Notes under the pieces: generated by a model
Told to the model about the DNA's origin: nothing
Database searches by the model: none
The model's input: the letters and a program-made list of their open reading frames with translations, nothing else
Part shown: positions 1 through 7,871 of the stretch, in pieces
Position numbering within the stretch: the stretch's first letter is position 1
Layout: every line of letters begins with the position of its first letter
Source of the DNA: an uncultured Bacilli bacterium
GTDB taxonomy: Bacteria; Bacillota_I; Bacilli_A; RF39; UBA660
DNA length: 64,000 nt
Direction of reading: 5' to 3'
Assembly: GCA_958413985.1 (NCBI GenBank)
Contig: CATYVZ010000007.1
Location: 1-64,000, forward strand
Made by a program: the position numbers and the translations under genes

Positions 1-653
1 GGGCTACTGGAGCAACTGGAGCTACTGGAGCAACTGGGGCTACTGGAGCAACTGGAGCTACTGGGGCTACTGGAGCAACTGGAGCAACTGGAGCTACTGG
101 AGCTACTGGGGCTACTGGAGCAACTGGAGCTACCGGGGCGACTGGAGCAACTGGGGCTACTGGAGCAACTGGGGCAACTGGAGCAACCGGACCTACTGGA
201 CCTGGTGTTGAAAGTTTAAGTAGTTACGCTATGGTACACGACGAAACAAATTCTACTGTACCAGCTCATAACCCTATTTTATTCCAAACCACTAATATTT
301 CTAATAAAATTACATATAATTCAGCCACTGGTGATTTCTTAATCCCAGAAGCAGGAATTTACATAATTCATTGGTGGGTAAATGTTAGAAGTCGTAAAAA
401 TGAAACTTTCGATTGTGAAGAAAAAGCTTTGGGAATCGAATTGCACCAATATTGGCCTAGTGACGTACTAATTGCACATTCTTCTACCCATAACAAACTA
501 TCTTGCTGTGAAACTGGAACCATCAACGGAAACGCTATATTTGAAGCACTTCCAGGAGCAAGTTATAGATTTATAAATACATCTGGTGTCGATTTTGAAT
601 TAGTACCAAATGATTTATACTCAGCTAGTGTATCAATTACAAGAATACTTTAA
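1..653 (+). CDS. collagen-like protein with C1q/TNF-like C-terminal domain (5' partial)
   Basis: The reading frame is open from base 3 and runs without a stop into the ATG at 231, so the gene starts upstream of the window. Bases 3-212 encode an almost uninterrupted run of Gly-X-Thr triplets, mainly GAT with a final GPT GPG, which is a collagen-type triple-helix stalk. The last ~145 residues form a globular domain rich in beta-strand-like segments, resembling the BclA/C1q-type heads of spore and surface glycoproteins. Such proteins trimerise and display the head on the exosporium or cell surface. A sortase signal is not visible. Threonines in the stalk are potential glycosylation sites. A perfect terminator follows at once. 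A second collagen-like gene lies near 54 kb. Family assignment is firm for the stalk and moderate for the head. Confidence 0.85.
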   Translation, partial: ATGATGATGATGATGATGATGATGATGATGATGATGATGATGATGATGATGATGATGATGATGPTGPGVESLSSYAMVHDETNSTVPAHNPILFQTTNISNKITYNSATGDFLIPEAGIYIIHWWVNVRSRKNETFDCEEKALGIELHQYWPSDVLIAHSSTHNKLSCCETGTINGNAIFEALPGASYRFINTSGVDFELVPNDLYSASVSITRIL

Positions 654-660
654 AAATTTT

Positions 661-686
661 AAAACCATACCGTAAGGTATGGTTTT
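661..686 (+). terminator. rho-independent terminator of the collagen-like gene
   Basis: An 11-bp perfect inverted repeat (aaaaccatacc / ggtatggtttt) with a gtaa tetraloop begins 7 bases after the stop codon. The arm ends in TTTT. Confidence 0.8.
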
Positions 687-734
687 ATGAATTTTACTAT
701 ATACTTTTATTTAAAACTTTGCATAAAACTACAT

Positions 735-1244
735 TTATTTATCAGAAACATTCCTATATTTTAACATTGAAAATATCCCGAATAATATCTCTAAAAAATT
801 GCCAAGCACTCCAACATAAGCCCCAACTTTTAAATTATAATAAATCCAGATAAATGCACACCCAACATAAATTATTCTAACCACCATTAAATTATTTTGC
901 CACAATGAATATGCATACAATAAAGTTATAATAATTGGAATTATACTTAATAATCCAGTATATGTAAATATACCAAGCACAACAATTAAAAAACAGAAAA
1001 TAACCAAAATAACTTTAGGTAAATCTTTATTCTTTTTCGCAAAAAGATAATAAACGAACAACCTAATAAATGATAAAAGATTCATGCTAGCAGCACTATA
1101 AGCTTTTAAAGATATGTATTCAACACTGTAAATAGCATTAGCCACCACTTGTGATAAAATGATATCTTTTTTTCTTTTTAAAACAATACTTATAACCCAA
1201 ACAGCAATAGCAAAGGTGCCCATAACTTGTGCGAAAATATTCAT
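735..1244 (-). CDS. YgjV-family inner membrane protein
   Basis: This 169-residue protein is almost entirely hydrophobic with about five to six predicted transmembrane segments and a lysine-rich loop (KRKKD) after the first. The pattern of a short N-terminal helix, a conserved NAIYSVEY-like stretch and a SFIRLFVYYLF segment resembles the YgjV (Imp-YgjV) family. No biochemical role is established for that family. It lies 48 bp downstream of the stranded 3' end of ftsW/spoVE in the same direction, so before the element inserted it was probably the last gene of that cluster. Confidence 0.6.
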   Translation of the reverse strand: MNIFAQVMGTFAIAVWVISIVLKRKKDIILSQVVANAIYSVEYISLKAYSAASMNLLSFIRLFVYYLFAKKNKDLPKVILVIFCFLIVVLGIFTYTGLLSIIPIIITLLYAYSLWQNNLMVVRIIYVGCAFIWIYYNLKVGAYVGVLGNFLEILFGIFSMLKYRNVSDK

Positions 1245-1292
1245 AGTACCACCTTAATAATTATAACAAAATTTTGAAACTAAAAATAGTAC

Positions 1293-1391
1293 TTATTTTT
1301 GATATCGTGAAATATTTAAAACAATTCCAATACTACATAAGGTAATTAACAAAGATGAACCTCCATAAGATAAAAATGGCAAAGTTACTCC
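1293..1391 (-). pseudogene. stranded 3' end of ftsW/spoVE (last ~32 codons)
   Basis: Read on the minus strand, bases 1391 to 1293 encode GVTLPFLSYGGSSLL followed by a final transmembrane segment and ISRYQK-stop. This is the hallmark C-terminal motif of SEDS proteins (FtsW/RodA/SpoVE). It has no start codon and is cut off from the body of the gene at 10558-11547, which ends at GLIPVTG. Joining the two at the GG dinucleotide gives GLIPVTG-VTLPFLSYGG in frame and a protein of about 360 residues, the usual SEDS length. The intact RodA paralogue at 40575-41699 has LMPITGITLPFISYGG at the same place, which confirms the junction. Confidence 0.93.
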
Positions 1392-1416
1392 CTAAATTAA
1401 GATAACGTAACTGATT
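1375..1416. other. hybrid attachment site next to the recombinase (attR-type)
   Basis: Chromosomal half: the ftsW 3' part up to agttactCC (plus strand, CC at 1390-1391). Element half: ctaaatta then agataac and gtaactgatt up to 1416. The element arm ends in aactgatt, whose reverse complement aatcagtt is found at the same distance from the core in the other site. Such inverted arm motifs about 25 bp from the dinucleotide are typical of large serine recombinase attP sites. Confidence 0.8.
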
Positions 1417-1435
1417 TTATATAGGAAACTATTAT

Positions 1436-1483
1436 TTTATAACTGAAAAATATATGTTACACTTCTTTATAACTGAAAAATAA
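1436..1483. repeat. 17-bp direct repeat between attachment site and recombinase 3' end
   Basis: tttataactgaaaaata occurs twice with the copies starting 30 bp apart (1436 and 1466). It lies in the short non-coding stretch between the attachment site and the recombinase stop codon. The function is unknown; an accessory protein binding site is possible. Confidence 0.55.
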
Positions 1484-1500
1484 TAATAAATTTATTTCCT

Positions 1501-3069
1501 TTAAACTAATAATTCGGGAAATTTTAAGTAAACATATATTCTTCTATTTTTATCAATTTCAATTCTTTTTACAAGTCTTAATATTTGCTCTTTAGTAGGA
1601 TTATTTAAAGACATATAATCTAGAGCTGTTTTTTTACATTTAGAAAATGATAATTTATCACTTTGCTTTTCATTAATATCTTTTTTTCTTTCTAATTCTG
1701 AAATAGCATTTTCTAGTTTTGATATTTTGATTTTTGTTTTATCATATATCCTTTTATACATATCACCATCAACTAATCCATGAATTTTATCAATATAAAG
1801 ATTATCTATTATTTCTTTATGAGAATTTAATTCTCTTTTTGTTTTATCGATTTTATTGTTTATTTCTTTTAAATTTCTTATAATAACTTCTTCTGAATTG
1901 TCTTCGATTTTACTAAAATCATAATATTTACAAAAATTTTTACATATACCTTGTAAATAAGCAATAATATCTTCCTCTAACCAATCATAATTTATTCGAT
2001 GTGAAGAACATGCACCAAACTTTCCTTTTCTTGTATATAAATTACACTGTGTATAATGCCTTACAGTACTTTTTAATATATCCTTGCTAATTCTTATGCT
2101 TCTACCACAATCTTTGCAATAAAGTAGACCTCCAAATAAATAATTTAATTGTTCATCTGTCTTTCTTTCTTTAAATTTATTATTCAATATTTCTTGTACG
2201 TGATTGAATTTATCTTTTTCAATTATGGCTTCATGAGTATTTTCAACAATTATATGCTCTGATTCATTTGTTTTTCTCAACTTTCTAGAATTATAACTAA
2301 TTTTATTATGAGTATTTTGTACCATATTGCCAATATACATTTGATTAGTTAAAATATCTTTAACAGTTTGTCTTCTCCATATACCATATCCATCATTATC
2401 TGTTATATTTTTAGCTCTTGGTTCCTGTTTATAAACAACTGGTATAGGAATTCTTTTAATAGTTAATATCTCTGCTATTTTCCTTGGACTCATGCCTTCA
2501 AGTGCAAGATCATAAATAAGAGTTATGTTTTCTTTAACATCTTCATCTACTATTAAATGATGTTTATCAGCTGGATCCTTTTTGTAACCATATAAAGCAA
2601 ATGAGCCAATATAATCACCACGATTTTGTTTAGCTCGAAGCGAAGTTTTAACTTTTTTAGAAACATCCCGCAAGTACAAATCATTAACACTTAATCTTAT
2701 TCCTAACATAGAATCACCAACATTCGAATCATAAGAATCATTAATAGCAATATATCTAACATTATGTTCTAAAAAGTATTCTTCAATATATTTTCCGGTT
2801 TTATACATTTCACGACCAAGTCTTGATAAATCTTTAGTAATGACACAATTTATTTTACCATCCTCTATATCTTTTATCATTTCTTTAAAAGCTGGTCTAT
2901 CAAAATTACCACCAGAAAAGCCATCATCTACATAATGCTTAATAATTGTTAAATTATTAAATTTAGCAAAAGAATCTATAATCATCTTTTGACTTTGAAT
3001 TGAAGAACTTTCATCGTTTTTGTTATCAGCATCGGATAATCTATCATAACCACCACATAAGTATTGCAC
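1501..3069 (-). CDS. large serine recombinase (TndX/SpoIVCA-like integrase-excisionase)
   Basis: This 522-residue protein catalyses site-specific integration and excision of the element. The N-terminal ~150 residues are a resolvase domain: YDRLSD with Ser12 as probable nucleophile, then SSIQSQ, and the DLSRLGRE arginine motif. A recombinase domain follows (about 165-290), then a zinc beta-ribbon with paired cysteines (CKDCG and a later C...C pair, about 315-365) and a lysine/glutamate-rich coiled coil (about 395-475). Length and order fit the TndX/TnpX group and resemble SpoIVCA, which excises skin in Bacillus. The start is GTG, overlapping the TAG stop of the preceding 37-codon ORF by one base, so translation is probably coupled. 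It sits next to the attachment site, as is usual for integrases. Confidence 0.95.
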   Translation of the reverse strand: MQYLCGGYDRLSDADNKNDESSSIQSQKMIIDSFAKFNNLTIIKHYVDDGFSGGNFDRPAFKEMIKDIEDGKINCVITKDLSRLGREMYKTGKYIEEYFLEHNVRYIAINDSYDSNVGDSMLGIRLSVNDLYLRDVSKKVKTSLRAKQNRGDYIGSFALYGYKKDPADKHHLIVDEDVKENITLIYDLALEGMSPRKIAEILTIKRIPIPVVYKQEPRAKNITDNDGYGIWRRQTVKDILTNQMYIGNMVQNTHNKISYNSRKLRKTNESEHIIVENTHEAIIEKDKFNHVQEILNNKFKERKTDEQLNYLFGGLLYCKDCGRSIRISKDILKSTVRHYTQCNLYTRKGKFGACSSHRINYDWLEEDIIAYLQGICKNFCKYYDFSKIEDNSEEVIIRNLKEINNKIDKTKRELNSHKEIIDNLYIDKIHGLVDGDMYKRIYDKTKIKISKLENAISELERKKDINEKQSDKLSFSKCKKTALDYMSLNNPTKEQILRLVKRIEIDKNRRIYVYLKFPELLV

Positions 3070-3182
3070 TATTTTGATTCCCCCAATTCTAATTTTCGTA
3101 ACGCCTCGGCCTTATGATTCCACATTACTGTTAAAATATCTAAAGAATAAATTATTTTGCTTTTAAATTCCTTAAATAGCAT
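3069..3182 (-). CDS. 37-residue small protein coupled to the recombinase
   Basis: The ORF begins with ATG at 3182 behind a strong AAAGGAGG site and ends in a TAG that shares its last base with the recombinase GTG start. The product (MLFKEFKSKIIYSLDILTVM...) is short, basic at the start and amphipathic. I do not recognise it. The strong ribosome binding site and one-base overlap argue that it is translated and helps set recombinase levels. A recombination directionality factor is a possible role by position only. Confidence 0.5.
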   Translation of the reverse strand: MLFKEFKSKIIYSLDILTVMWNHKAEALRKLELGESK

Positions 3183-3286
3183 AGATATCCCTCCTTTAAT
3201 ATTTCCTCAAGTTTAGTGCCTTCTTTTTGATATATAAACTCAATATTAAGTTCTACTTTTTTACCATCTTTATTTATTCTTTTCAT
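3152..3286 (-). CDS. 44-residue small protein, first gene of the recombinase cluster
   Basis: It starts at ATG 3286 behind AGAGGTG and overlaps the next small ORF by 31 bases in another frame. The product is very rich in Lys and Glu, with a stretch KVELNIEFIYQKEGTKLEEI. I recognise no family. Its site, ahead of the recombinase and read in the same direction, is where small regulators or directionality factors often lie. The AAAGGAGG site used by the downstream ORF lies inside its coding sequence, which suggests a compact three-gene operon. Confidence 0.5.
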   Translation of the reverse strand: MKRINKDGKKVELNIEFIYQKEGTKLEEILKEGYLCYLRNLKAK

Positions 3287-3404
3287 AGGGAACACCTCTT
3301 TATAAAAACTATTCTAAAAAAAAGAAATAATGAATATCTTTAATCAACATTTTTATTTTCTTTCTTAAAGATAAATTGTTTTCTAAATGAAAGTTTTTAA
3401 CAAA

Positions 3405-3426
3405 ATAAAAACACCAATTAGGTGTT
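3405..3426 (-). terminator. terminator of the cargo operon
   Basis: On the minus strand aacacc-taatt-ggtgtt is followed by TTTTATTTTG. It lies about 90 bp after the last NUDIX gene and upstream of the recombinase cluster, separating the two transcription units. Confidence 0.7.
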
Positions 3427-3515
3427 ATAAGATTAATTCCAAATATTTTCAACAAATAGCCAGTTATATTAATTATTGGATTTGCAAGAATTTTATCACT
3501 GTAAATTATCTTTAA

Positions 3516-3911
3516 TTAAATATTTGTTAATTTTTCTTTTATAAAGTCATCAAGATAATCTGAATTTTTTTCTACCCATTTATAATCACAATGTTCTTCA
3601 CTTAACTTCACATCAAAACTAGAACTATCTACATTTACTAAAAAATCTATTTCTAAATCATGAATAAGCTCTCCATTTTTTTCTTTAACTTCATCAAAAT
3701 AGTGAGTAATAATTGGATTAAAATCTTTAGTAAATCCAATTTCTTCTTTTAATTCTCTTTTTAATCCTTCCTTTAAAACTTCGCCATCTTCTAAATGCCC
3801 TCCCGGGAATTCCCATGCACCTGGATATAATTCATCATTTTCATTTCTTTTAACTACTAAAAATAAATCTTTATCTTTTAAAATACCAGTTAAAACAATT
3901 CTTGTTTTCAT
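3516..3911 (-). CDS. NUDIX hydrolase (8-oxo-dGTPase/MutT-like), cargo operon gene 9
   Basis: This 131-residue protein has a complete NUDIX box beginning GGHLEDGEVLKEGLKREL and continuing KEEIGF (residues about 38-60), which binds the metal and cleaves X-linked diphosphates. The N-terminus (IVLTGILKDKDLFLVVKR) and PGAWEFPGG are typical of MutT-like pyrophosphohydrolases. ATG overlaps the upstream HAD stop as ATGA, with AAGGAGG eight bases before, so it is translationally coupled. It is one of two NUDIX enzymes in the operon. The substrate cannot be read from sequence; a nucleoside di- or triphosphate or a pathway intermediate is likely from context. Confidence 0.88.
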   Translation of the reverse strand: MKTRIVLTGILKDKDLFLVVKRNENDELYPGAWEFPGGHLEDGEVLKEGLKRELKEEIGFTKDFNPIITHYFDEVKEKNGELIHDLEIDFLVNVDSSSFDVKLSEEHCDYKWVEKNSDYLDDFIKEKLTNI

Positions 3912-4441
3912 TCTCTATTCCTCCTATCTTTAATTATATCATGAATATTTAATAAATCATTAATTATTAAGTAATTATCATTTAAATTACCATAACTATC
4001 AACATTATTTAGATTTTTATTAAAAAAAATAGATTTCCCTCCATGTTCAGACCAATCATCTAAATTTTTAATATCATCATCTATTAAAATATTTTCTTTG
4101 GAAACTGCATATCGACTTTTTGGATGATCATATGGAACAAAACACATATTAACAATTCCATTATTTAATAAAAATTTTCTTTTGATTTGTTCTTCTATAC
4201 TTGAATTTATTTTGGATAAAACGCAGATATAATATTTTTTTGAAAGTAGTTTTAATTTTTTTATATTATCATTAATTTCATTACTATTTTTTATTATTTT
4301 ATCCCAACCAATATCGATCATTAATTTTCTTAAATTACTATCTATTATTTCTTTTGTATTATATATATCATAATATTTTTTTAAAATGTATTCCCATGTA
4401 TCTAATAATACGCCATCAAAATCTATATAAATTTTATTCAT
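3908..4441 (-). CDS. HAD-superfamily phosphatase, cargo operon gene 8
   Basis: This 177-residue HAD-type protein has motif I near the N-terminus (DFDGVLLDT, Asp7 and Asp9), a VLSK motif II about residue 75 and a late acidic motif (LIDDDIKNLDDW, about 118-129) as motif IV. It matches small 5'-nucleotidase or sugar-phosphatase-like HADs. It overlaps the transporter upstream by 8 bp and the NUDIX gene downstream by 4 bp. In a nucleotide-type pathway it would remove a phosphate from an intermediate. The substrate is unknown. Confidence 0.78.
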   Translation of the reverse strand: MNKIYIDFDGVLLDTWEYILKKYYDIYNTKEIIDSNLRKLMIDIGWDKIIKNSNEINDNIKKLKLLSKKYYICVLSKINSSIEEQIKRKFLLNNGIVNMCFVPYDHPKSRYAVSKENILIDDDIKNLDDWSEHGGKSIFFNKNLNNVDSYGNLNDNYLIINDLLNIHDIIKDRRNRE

Positions 4442-5105
4442 CTTTTACCTTTTTTATAGAAGATGCTAAATACATAAATGGTGTATCAAGTAACGCAACT
4501 ATAAACTTAAAAATATACATAGAAATCATAATCTCTAAAATTGTACTAAATTGCATTGTTCCTAGATATGTTATTATACAAAATATTATTGTATCTATTA
4601 TTTGACAAATCATAGTGCTACCATTATTACTTAACCATAATTTATTATATTTTTTTTGTAATTTATCAAATAAAAATGTATCAATAAATTGACTAACCGC
4701 AAAACCAACCAAACTAGCTATTGTTATTCTTGCATTAAAAGAGAAAATTAGTGACAAACTATCTTGTGAAAAATCATTTACACTTGGTTTATATAATAAA
4801 CAGATTAACATAAATAAAGCCATTACAATCATTGCTAAAAAACCATATGTAATTGTTTTTCTACTTTCTTTAACACCATATTTATAATTTAAAATATCCG
4901 TTGCCAAAAAAGTACTACCATATAATATAGTTCCTAAAGATGTTTCTAAGCCAAATAATTCTACTATTTTTATTGTTTGAATATTAGAAACTAATGTAGC
5001 AACTACTATCCATATAAAAAGACCTGTTTTTCCTAAATATTTATAACATAAAACAATAAAAGAAAAACATAAAATTAAAGTTAAAATCCATAACATTTCG
5101 TTCAT
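4434..5105 (-). CDS. VUT-family transporter (queuosine-precursor transporter, YhhQ-like), cargo operon gene 7
   Basis: This 223-residue integral membrane protein has about six helices. It has the features of the VUT/YhhQ family: a TDILNYKYG motif after the third helix (acidic residues followed by YG), a central SQFIDT motif and a C-terminal LDTPFMYLASSI segment. Characterised YhhQ/QPTR members import 7-deazaguanine queuosine precursors (preQ0, preQ1 or queuine). Here it sits among a phosphoribosyltransferase and a kinase, which would suit import of a free base or its analogue. AGGAGG lies ten bases before ATG, five bases after the aminotransferase stop. The family is clear; the transported compound is inference. 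Confidence 0.82.
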   Translation of the reverse strand: MNEMLWILTLILCFSFIVLCYKYLGKTGLFIWIVVATLVSNIQTIKIVELFGLETSLGTILYGSTFLATDILNYKYGVKESRKTITYGFLAMIVMALFMLICLLYKPSVNDFSQDSLSLIFSFNARITIASLVGFAVSQFIDTFLFDKLQKKYNKLWLSNNGSTMICQIIDTIIFCIITYLGTMQFSTILEIMISMYIFKFIVALLDTPFMYLASSIKKVKDE

Positions 5106-5109
5106 AAAA

Positions 5110-6384
5110 TTATTTCCTCCTCATTAAATAAAAACCATCAAAATAACTTATTTCTTCATCGTAAACTTTTTCATCAAAAATTTCATTTTGTGATTTGTAA
5201 GTTTTTATAACATATTTAAAAGCCATCACAATTTTTCTAACATCTTCAACAGAAAGAGATTCATATAACGGTAAAAATACGCTGTTATCTCTAATGTATT
5301 GTGAGTTTAATAACTTATCATCTTTGTTTACAATAAAATTTCTAAAATAATCATTTTTAATAATTGTGTTATAATTAAATGATCCAATAGGTATTCCCAT
5401 ATTCATTGATCCTAAAATAATTTTGTTTCTATCATAATAGTTATTATCTAATACAACCCACATTGCAATTGGAGCATAAGTATCAAGTTTTGAATAATCA
5501 AAATTTCCTATAAAATTTATTCCTTTAATAGCTTTTAATTCATTATAATAAACTTCTAACTTTTTTCTTCGATCATTTATATAGTTATCAATTATTTCTA
5601 ATCTTTTGATTCCAGTAGAGAATGAAATAGGAGAAGGTCTTAAATTTAATCCTTTACCTAAATTGGACAGCCCATTAAAAAGTAAATCTCTATATGTTGT
5701 ATTAGAACTTACAGAAGATTTTTTTGTAGAATTAAAAACTTCACCTACATGTCTAAATTGTTCTACATTTTCAAATAATTTTTTATCATTAGTTATTATA
5801 GCTCCACCTTCACCAATTCTTAACATTTTTGTATCATTAAAACTTAAACACCCCATATCTCCATAAGTTCCAGCATATTGATTATCTATTTTTGTTCCAA
5901 ATGCTTGGGCAACATCTTCAATTAAAATTATATTATGTTTTTTACATAATTCTTTTATTTCTTTTATGTTTAACGGCATACCATATAAATAACATGCTAA
6001 TAAATATCTAGTTTTTGGGGTTATTAATTTTTCAATGTTTCTTATATCATAATAATATGAATTTGGAATAAAATCACATACTTTTATTTTTGCTCCACTC
6101 ATAATTATAGGATATATTGAAGAAGCATGTGTTAAGTTTGGAACAATAACTTCATCTTCTGGTTTAATTCCTAATACTTGTAAAGCAGTATATATTGATA
6201 AAGTACAATTGGGTAATGCCAATGCATATTTTACTTTTAAATATTTGTGCAATTTTTTTTCAAAAGTTGAAATAGTATTTCCTACAAAAATGCTTGAATC
6301 GCTTTTATTTAAACACATTAAAGCACTTGAAATTTCCTCATCTGTAAAAGTCAAATAGTCATGACTAACATTAATTCTTTCCAT
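5110..6384 (-). CDS. DegT/DnrJ/EryC1/StrS-type PLP aminotransferase, cargo operon gene 6
   Basis: The protein is about 424 residues from the chosen start. Visible features are the N-terminal half of the fold, the ACYLYGMPLNIKEI segment, IIEDVAQAFG-type PLP-phosphate contacts (LIEDVAQAFGTK) and the lysine motif SFNDTKMLRIGEGGAI, in which Lys forms the PLP aldimine. Family members aminate keto-sugars on nucleotides or cyclitols, as in 2-deoxystreptamine synthesis. I start at ATG 6384 (MERINVSH), which has AAGGAG eight bases upstream; the frame is open further upstream but that start has no ribosome site. It overlaps the kinase stop by 14 bp. Substrate unknown. Confidence 0.88.
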   Translation of the reverse strand: MERINVSHDYLTFTDEEISSALMCLNKSDSSIFVGNTISTFEKKLHKYLKVKYALALPNCTLSIYTALQVLGIKPEDEVIVPNLTHASSIYPIIMSGAKIKVCDFIPNSYYYDIRNIEKLITPKTRYLLACYLYGMPLNIKEIKELCKKHNIILIEDVAQAFGTKIDNQYAGTYGDMGCLSFNDTKMLRIGEGGAIITNDKKLFENVEQFRHVGEVFNSTKKSSVSSNTTYRDLLFNGLSNLGKGLNLRPSPISFSTGIKRLEIIDNYINDRRKKLEVYYNELKAIKGINFIGNFDYSKLDTYAPIAMWVVLDNNYYDRNKIILGSMNMGIPIGSFNYNTIIKNDYFRNFIVNKDDKLLNSQYIRDNSVFLPLYESLSVEDVRKIVMAFKYVIKTYKSQNEIFDEKVYDEEISYFDGFYLMRRK

Positions 6385-7012
6385 AACCAATCTCCTTATA
6401 TATTTTTGAAACATTATATTCTGGTTTATCACGACCATCCAATTTTAAAACTCTAATTTTGTTACTTTCTAATTCTGGAATAAGTTCTTGCTCTAATGAA
6501 CTTTTTAATGACAACAAAAAACTTTTTTGTTTTTCTAAAAATTGAATATTATCTCTACTCTTAATTCTTGATACACTTAATTCTAATGGTGCATATATAT
6601 ATACCAATAAATCAATAGGTTTTAAATTAAATAAAACTATTTCTTTAAAAGGCTTAAAGAAATCCATATAATTGCTATAATCGCCTTTTAATATTTCTCT
6701 TTGATATGATAGAATAGAGAGAAAATCTCGATCATATAAATTATAACCATCATTATATTTATATTTTTCTTGTCTATAATGCATATCAGCTGCCAACAAT
6801 AAACTTTCAAATATGGATGTAGGAAAAGACTTATCCAACATAAAAAACGGATCATCACTTAACATTTTACCTAAAATATCACTTATTGGTGAGTCTTGTG
6901 TAATTTCATCAACATATCTAACTATTTCTTTTTTACTTTCTAAATCTTTTTTTAGAACATCAATAACTGTTGTTTTTCCAACACCATCTATTCCTTCAAA
7001 TACAATATTCAT
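6371..7012 (-). CDS. thymidylate-kinase-like nucleotide kinase, cargo operon gene 5
   Basis: This 213-residue P-loop kinase has Walker A GIDGVGKTT at residues 7-15, a YDRDFLS motif (about 92-98) like the DR(Y/H) motif of dTMP kinases and a KSRDN segment resembling the lid. Length equals typical Tmk. True thymidylate kinases are encoded near holB/recR; here the gene is inside a mobile cargo operon, so the substrate is more likely a pathway-specific nucleoside monophosphate or other small molecule. The ATG lies just after the radical SAM stop and its ribosome site AGAGGTGATG overlaps that stop. Divergence in the LID argues against a housekeeping role. Confidence 0.82.
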   Translation of the reverse strand: MNIVFEGIDGVGKTTVIDVLKKDLESKKEIVRYVDEITQDSPISDILGKMLSDDPFFMLDKSFPTSIFESLLLAADMHYRQEKYKYNDGYNLYDRDFLSILSYQREILKGDYSNYMDFFKPFKEIVLFNLKPIDLLVYIYAPLELSVSRIKSRDNIQFLEKQKSFLLSLKSSLEQELIPELESNKIRVLKLDGRDKPEYNVSKIYKEIGYGKN

Positions 7013-7016
7013 AACA

Positions 7017-7871
7017 TCACCTCTTATACATCATTTCCCATTCATTAGCGCATTCTTTTGAAAAACATTTTTTCCAATCATCTCTTTTGCCTAGTTTTTT
7101 ACAATTACCCGGACATATTAAATATTTATTATTACAATCTAAATAATAATATTCTTTATCTGCTAAGCAAGGAAATTTATCATTTATCTTATGATTTATA
7201 TATAAATCATAAAGCATATCAATATAATTGATATTAAAATATTTTTTATATTGATATATAATATCAAATACTTTTTTTAATTGTGTTAATTCTTTTAATT
7301 CGTGTTTAAGATTAGAATTGTTAATATCAAATACAAAATTAACGGATAAATATTTAACGCCTAATAATATCAAATCATTAAATGTTTTCTCAACATCATT
7401 TATATTGTATAAATTAACACATATTTTAACTTCCACTTTTTCACTATCTATATTTAATATTTTTTTTATTGAATTTATTGTTTGATCTAATTTTTTTCTA
7501 CACACATAATTTTCAAAATCAAATGAATCAAAACTAATAATAAATCTATCTACATGATTGACAATATTTTTTAACTTACCAAGTTCATAACTATTTAAAA
7601 TTATGCCATTAGTAAACACTATTACTTTTCCTTTTGTCGATAATTTTTCTATTATTAGTTCTATCACTGGCGAAGTAAAGCATTCACCACCAGTTAAATA
7701 GTATTCCTCTACATTAGGACAAATTAACAACATTTCATCTATATTATTTATACTTATATTATTTTTTGTCCTTCCATAATCTCTATAAAAGCAATAAGAA
7801 CAATTTAAATTACAAGTTTGATTAACTTCTATTAATAATTTCTTACATTTTTTTAGTTCTTGCATATTCAT
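7017..7871 (-). CDS. radical SAM protein with C-terminal cysteine-rich (SPASM/twitch-like) region, cargo operon gene 4
   Basis: This 284-residue protein has the CX3CX2C cluster motif CNLNCSYCF near residue 17, a TGGECF motif (GGE, SAM binding) at about residue 60, and six or so cysteines in the last 60 residues (CLADKEYYYLDC, CPGNC, CFSKEC) that could bind an auxiliary Fe-S cluster. That layout fits twitch/SPASM enzymes such as dehydrogenases or peptide-modifying enzymes. It overlaps the NUDIX gene upstream by 29 bp and has only a weak ribosome site, so coupling is likely. Together with an aminotransferase it recalls the BtrN/BtrS pair of aminocyclitol pathways, but this is a loose analogy. 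Confidence 0.88.
   Translation of the reverse strand: MNMQELKKCKKLLIEVNQTCNLNCSYCFYRDYGRTKNNISINNIDEMLLICPNVEEYYLTGGECFTSPVIELIIEKLSTKGKVIVFTNGIILNSYELGKLKNIVNHVDRFIISFDSFDFENYVCRKKLDQTINSIKKILNIDSEKVEVKICVNLYNINDVEKTFNDLILLGVKYLSVNFVFDINNSNLKHELKELTQLKKVFDIIYQYKKYFNINYIDMLYDLYINHKINDKFPCLADKEYYYLDCNNKYLICPGNCKKLGKRDDWKKCFSKECANEWEMMYKR

Noticed and set aside
6371..7012. Housekeeping thymidylate kinase (tmk)
   Set aside because: The P-loop and DR motif fit, but the gene is inside a mobile cargo operon and lacks the usual neighbours; the chromosomal tmk is probably elsewhere.
7017..7871. Radical SAM protein as a prokaryotic viperin with its kinase
   Set aside because: A kinase is adjacent and the CX3CX2C motif is present, but the viperin core signatures are absent and the C-terminus carries a SPASM/twitch-like cysteine cluster.
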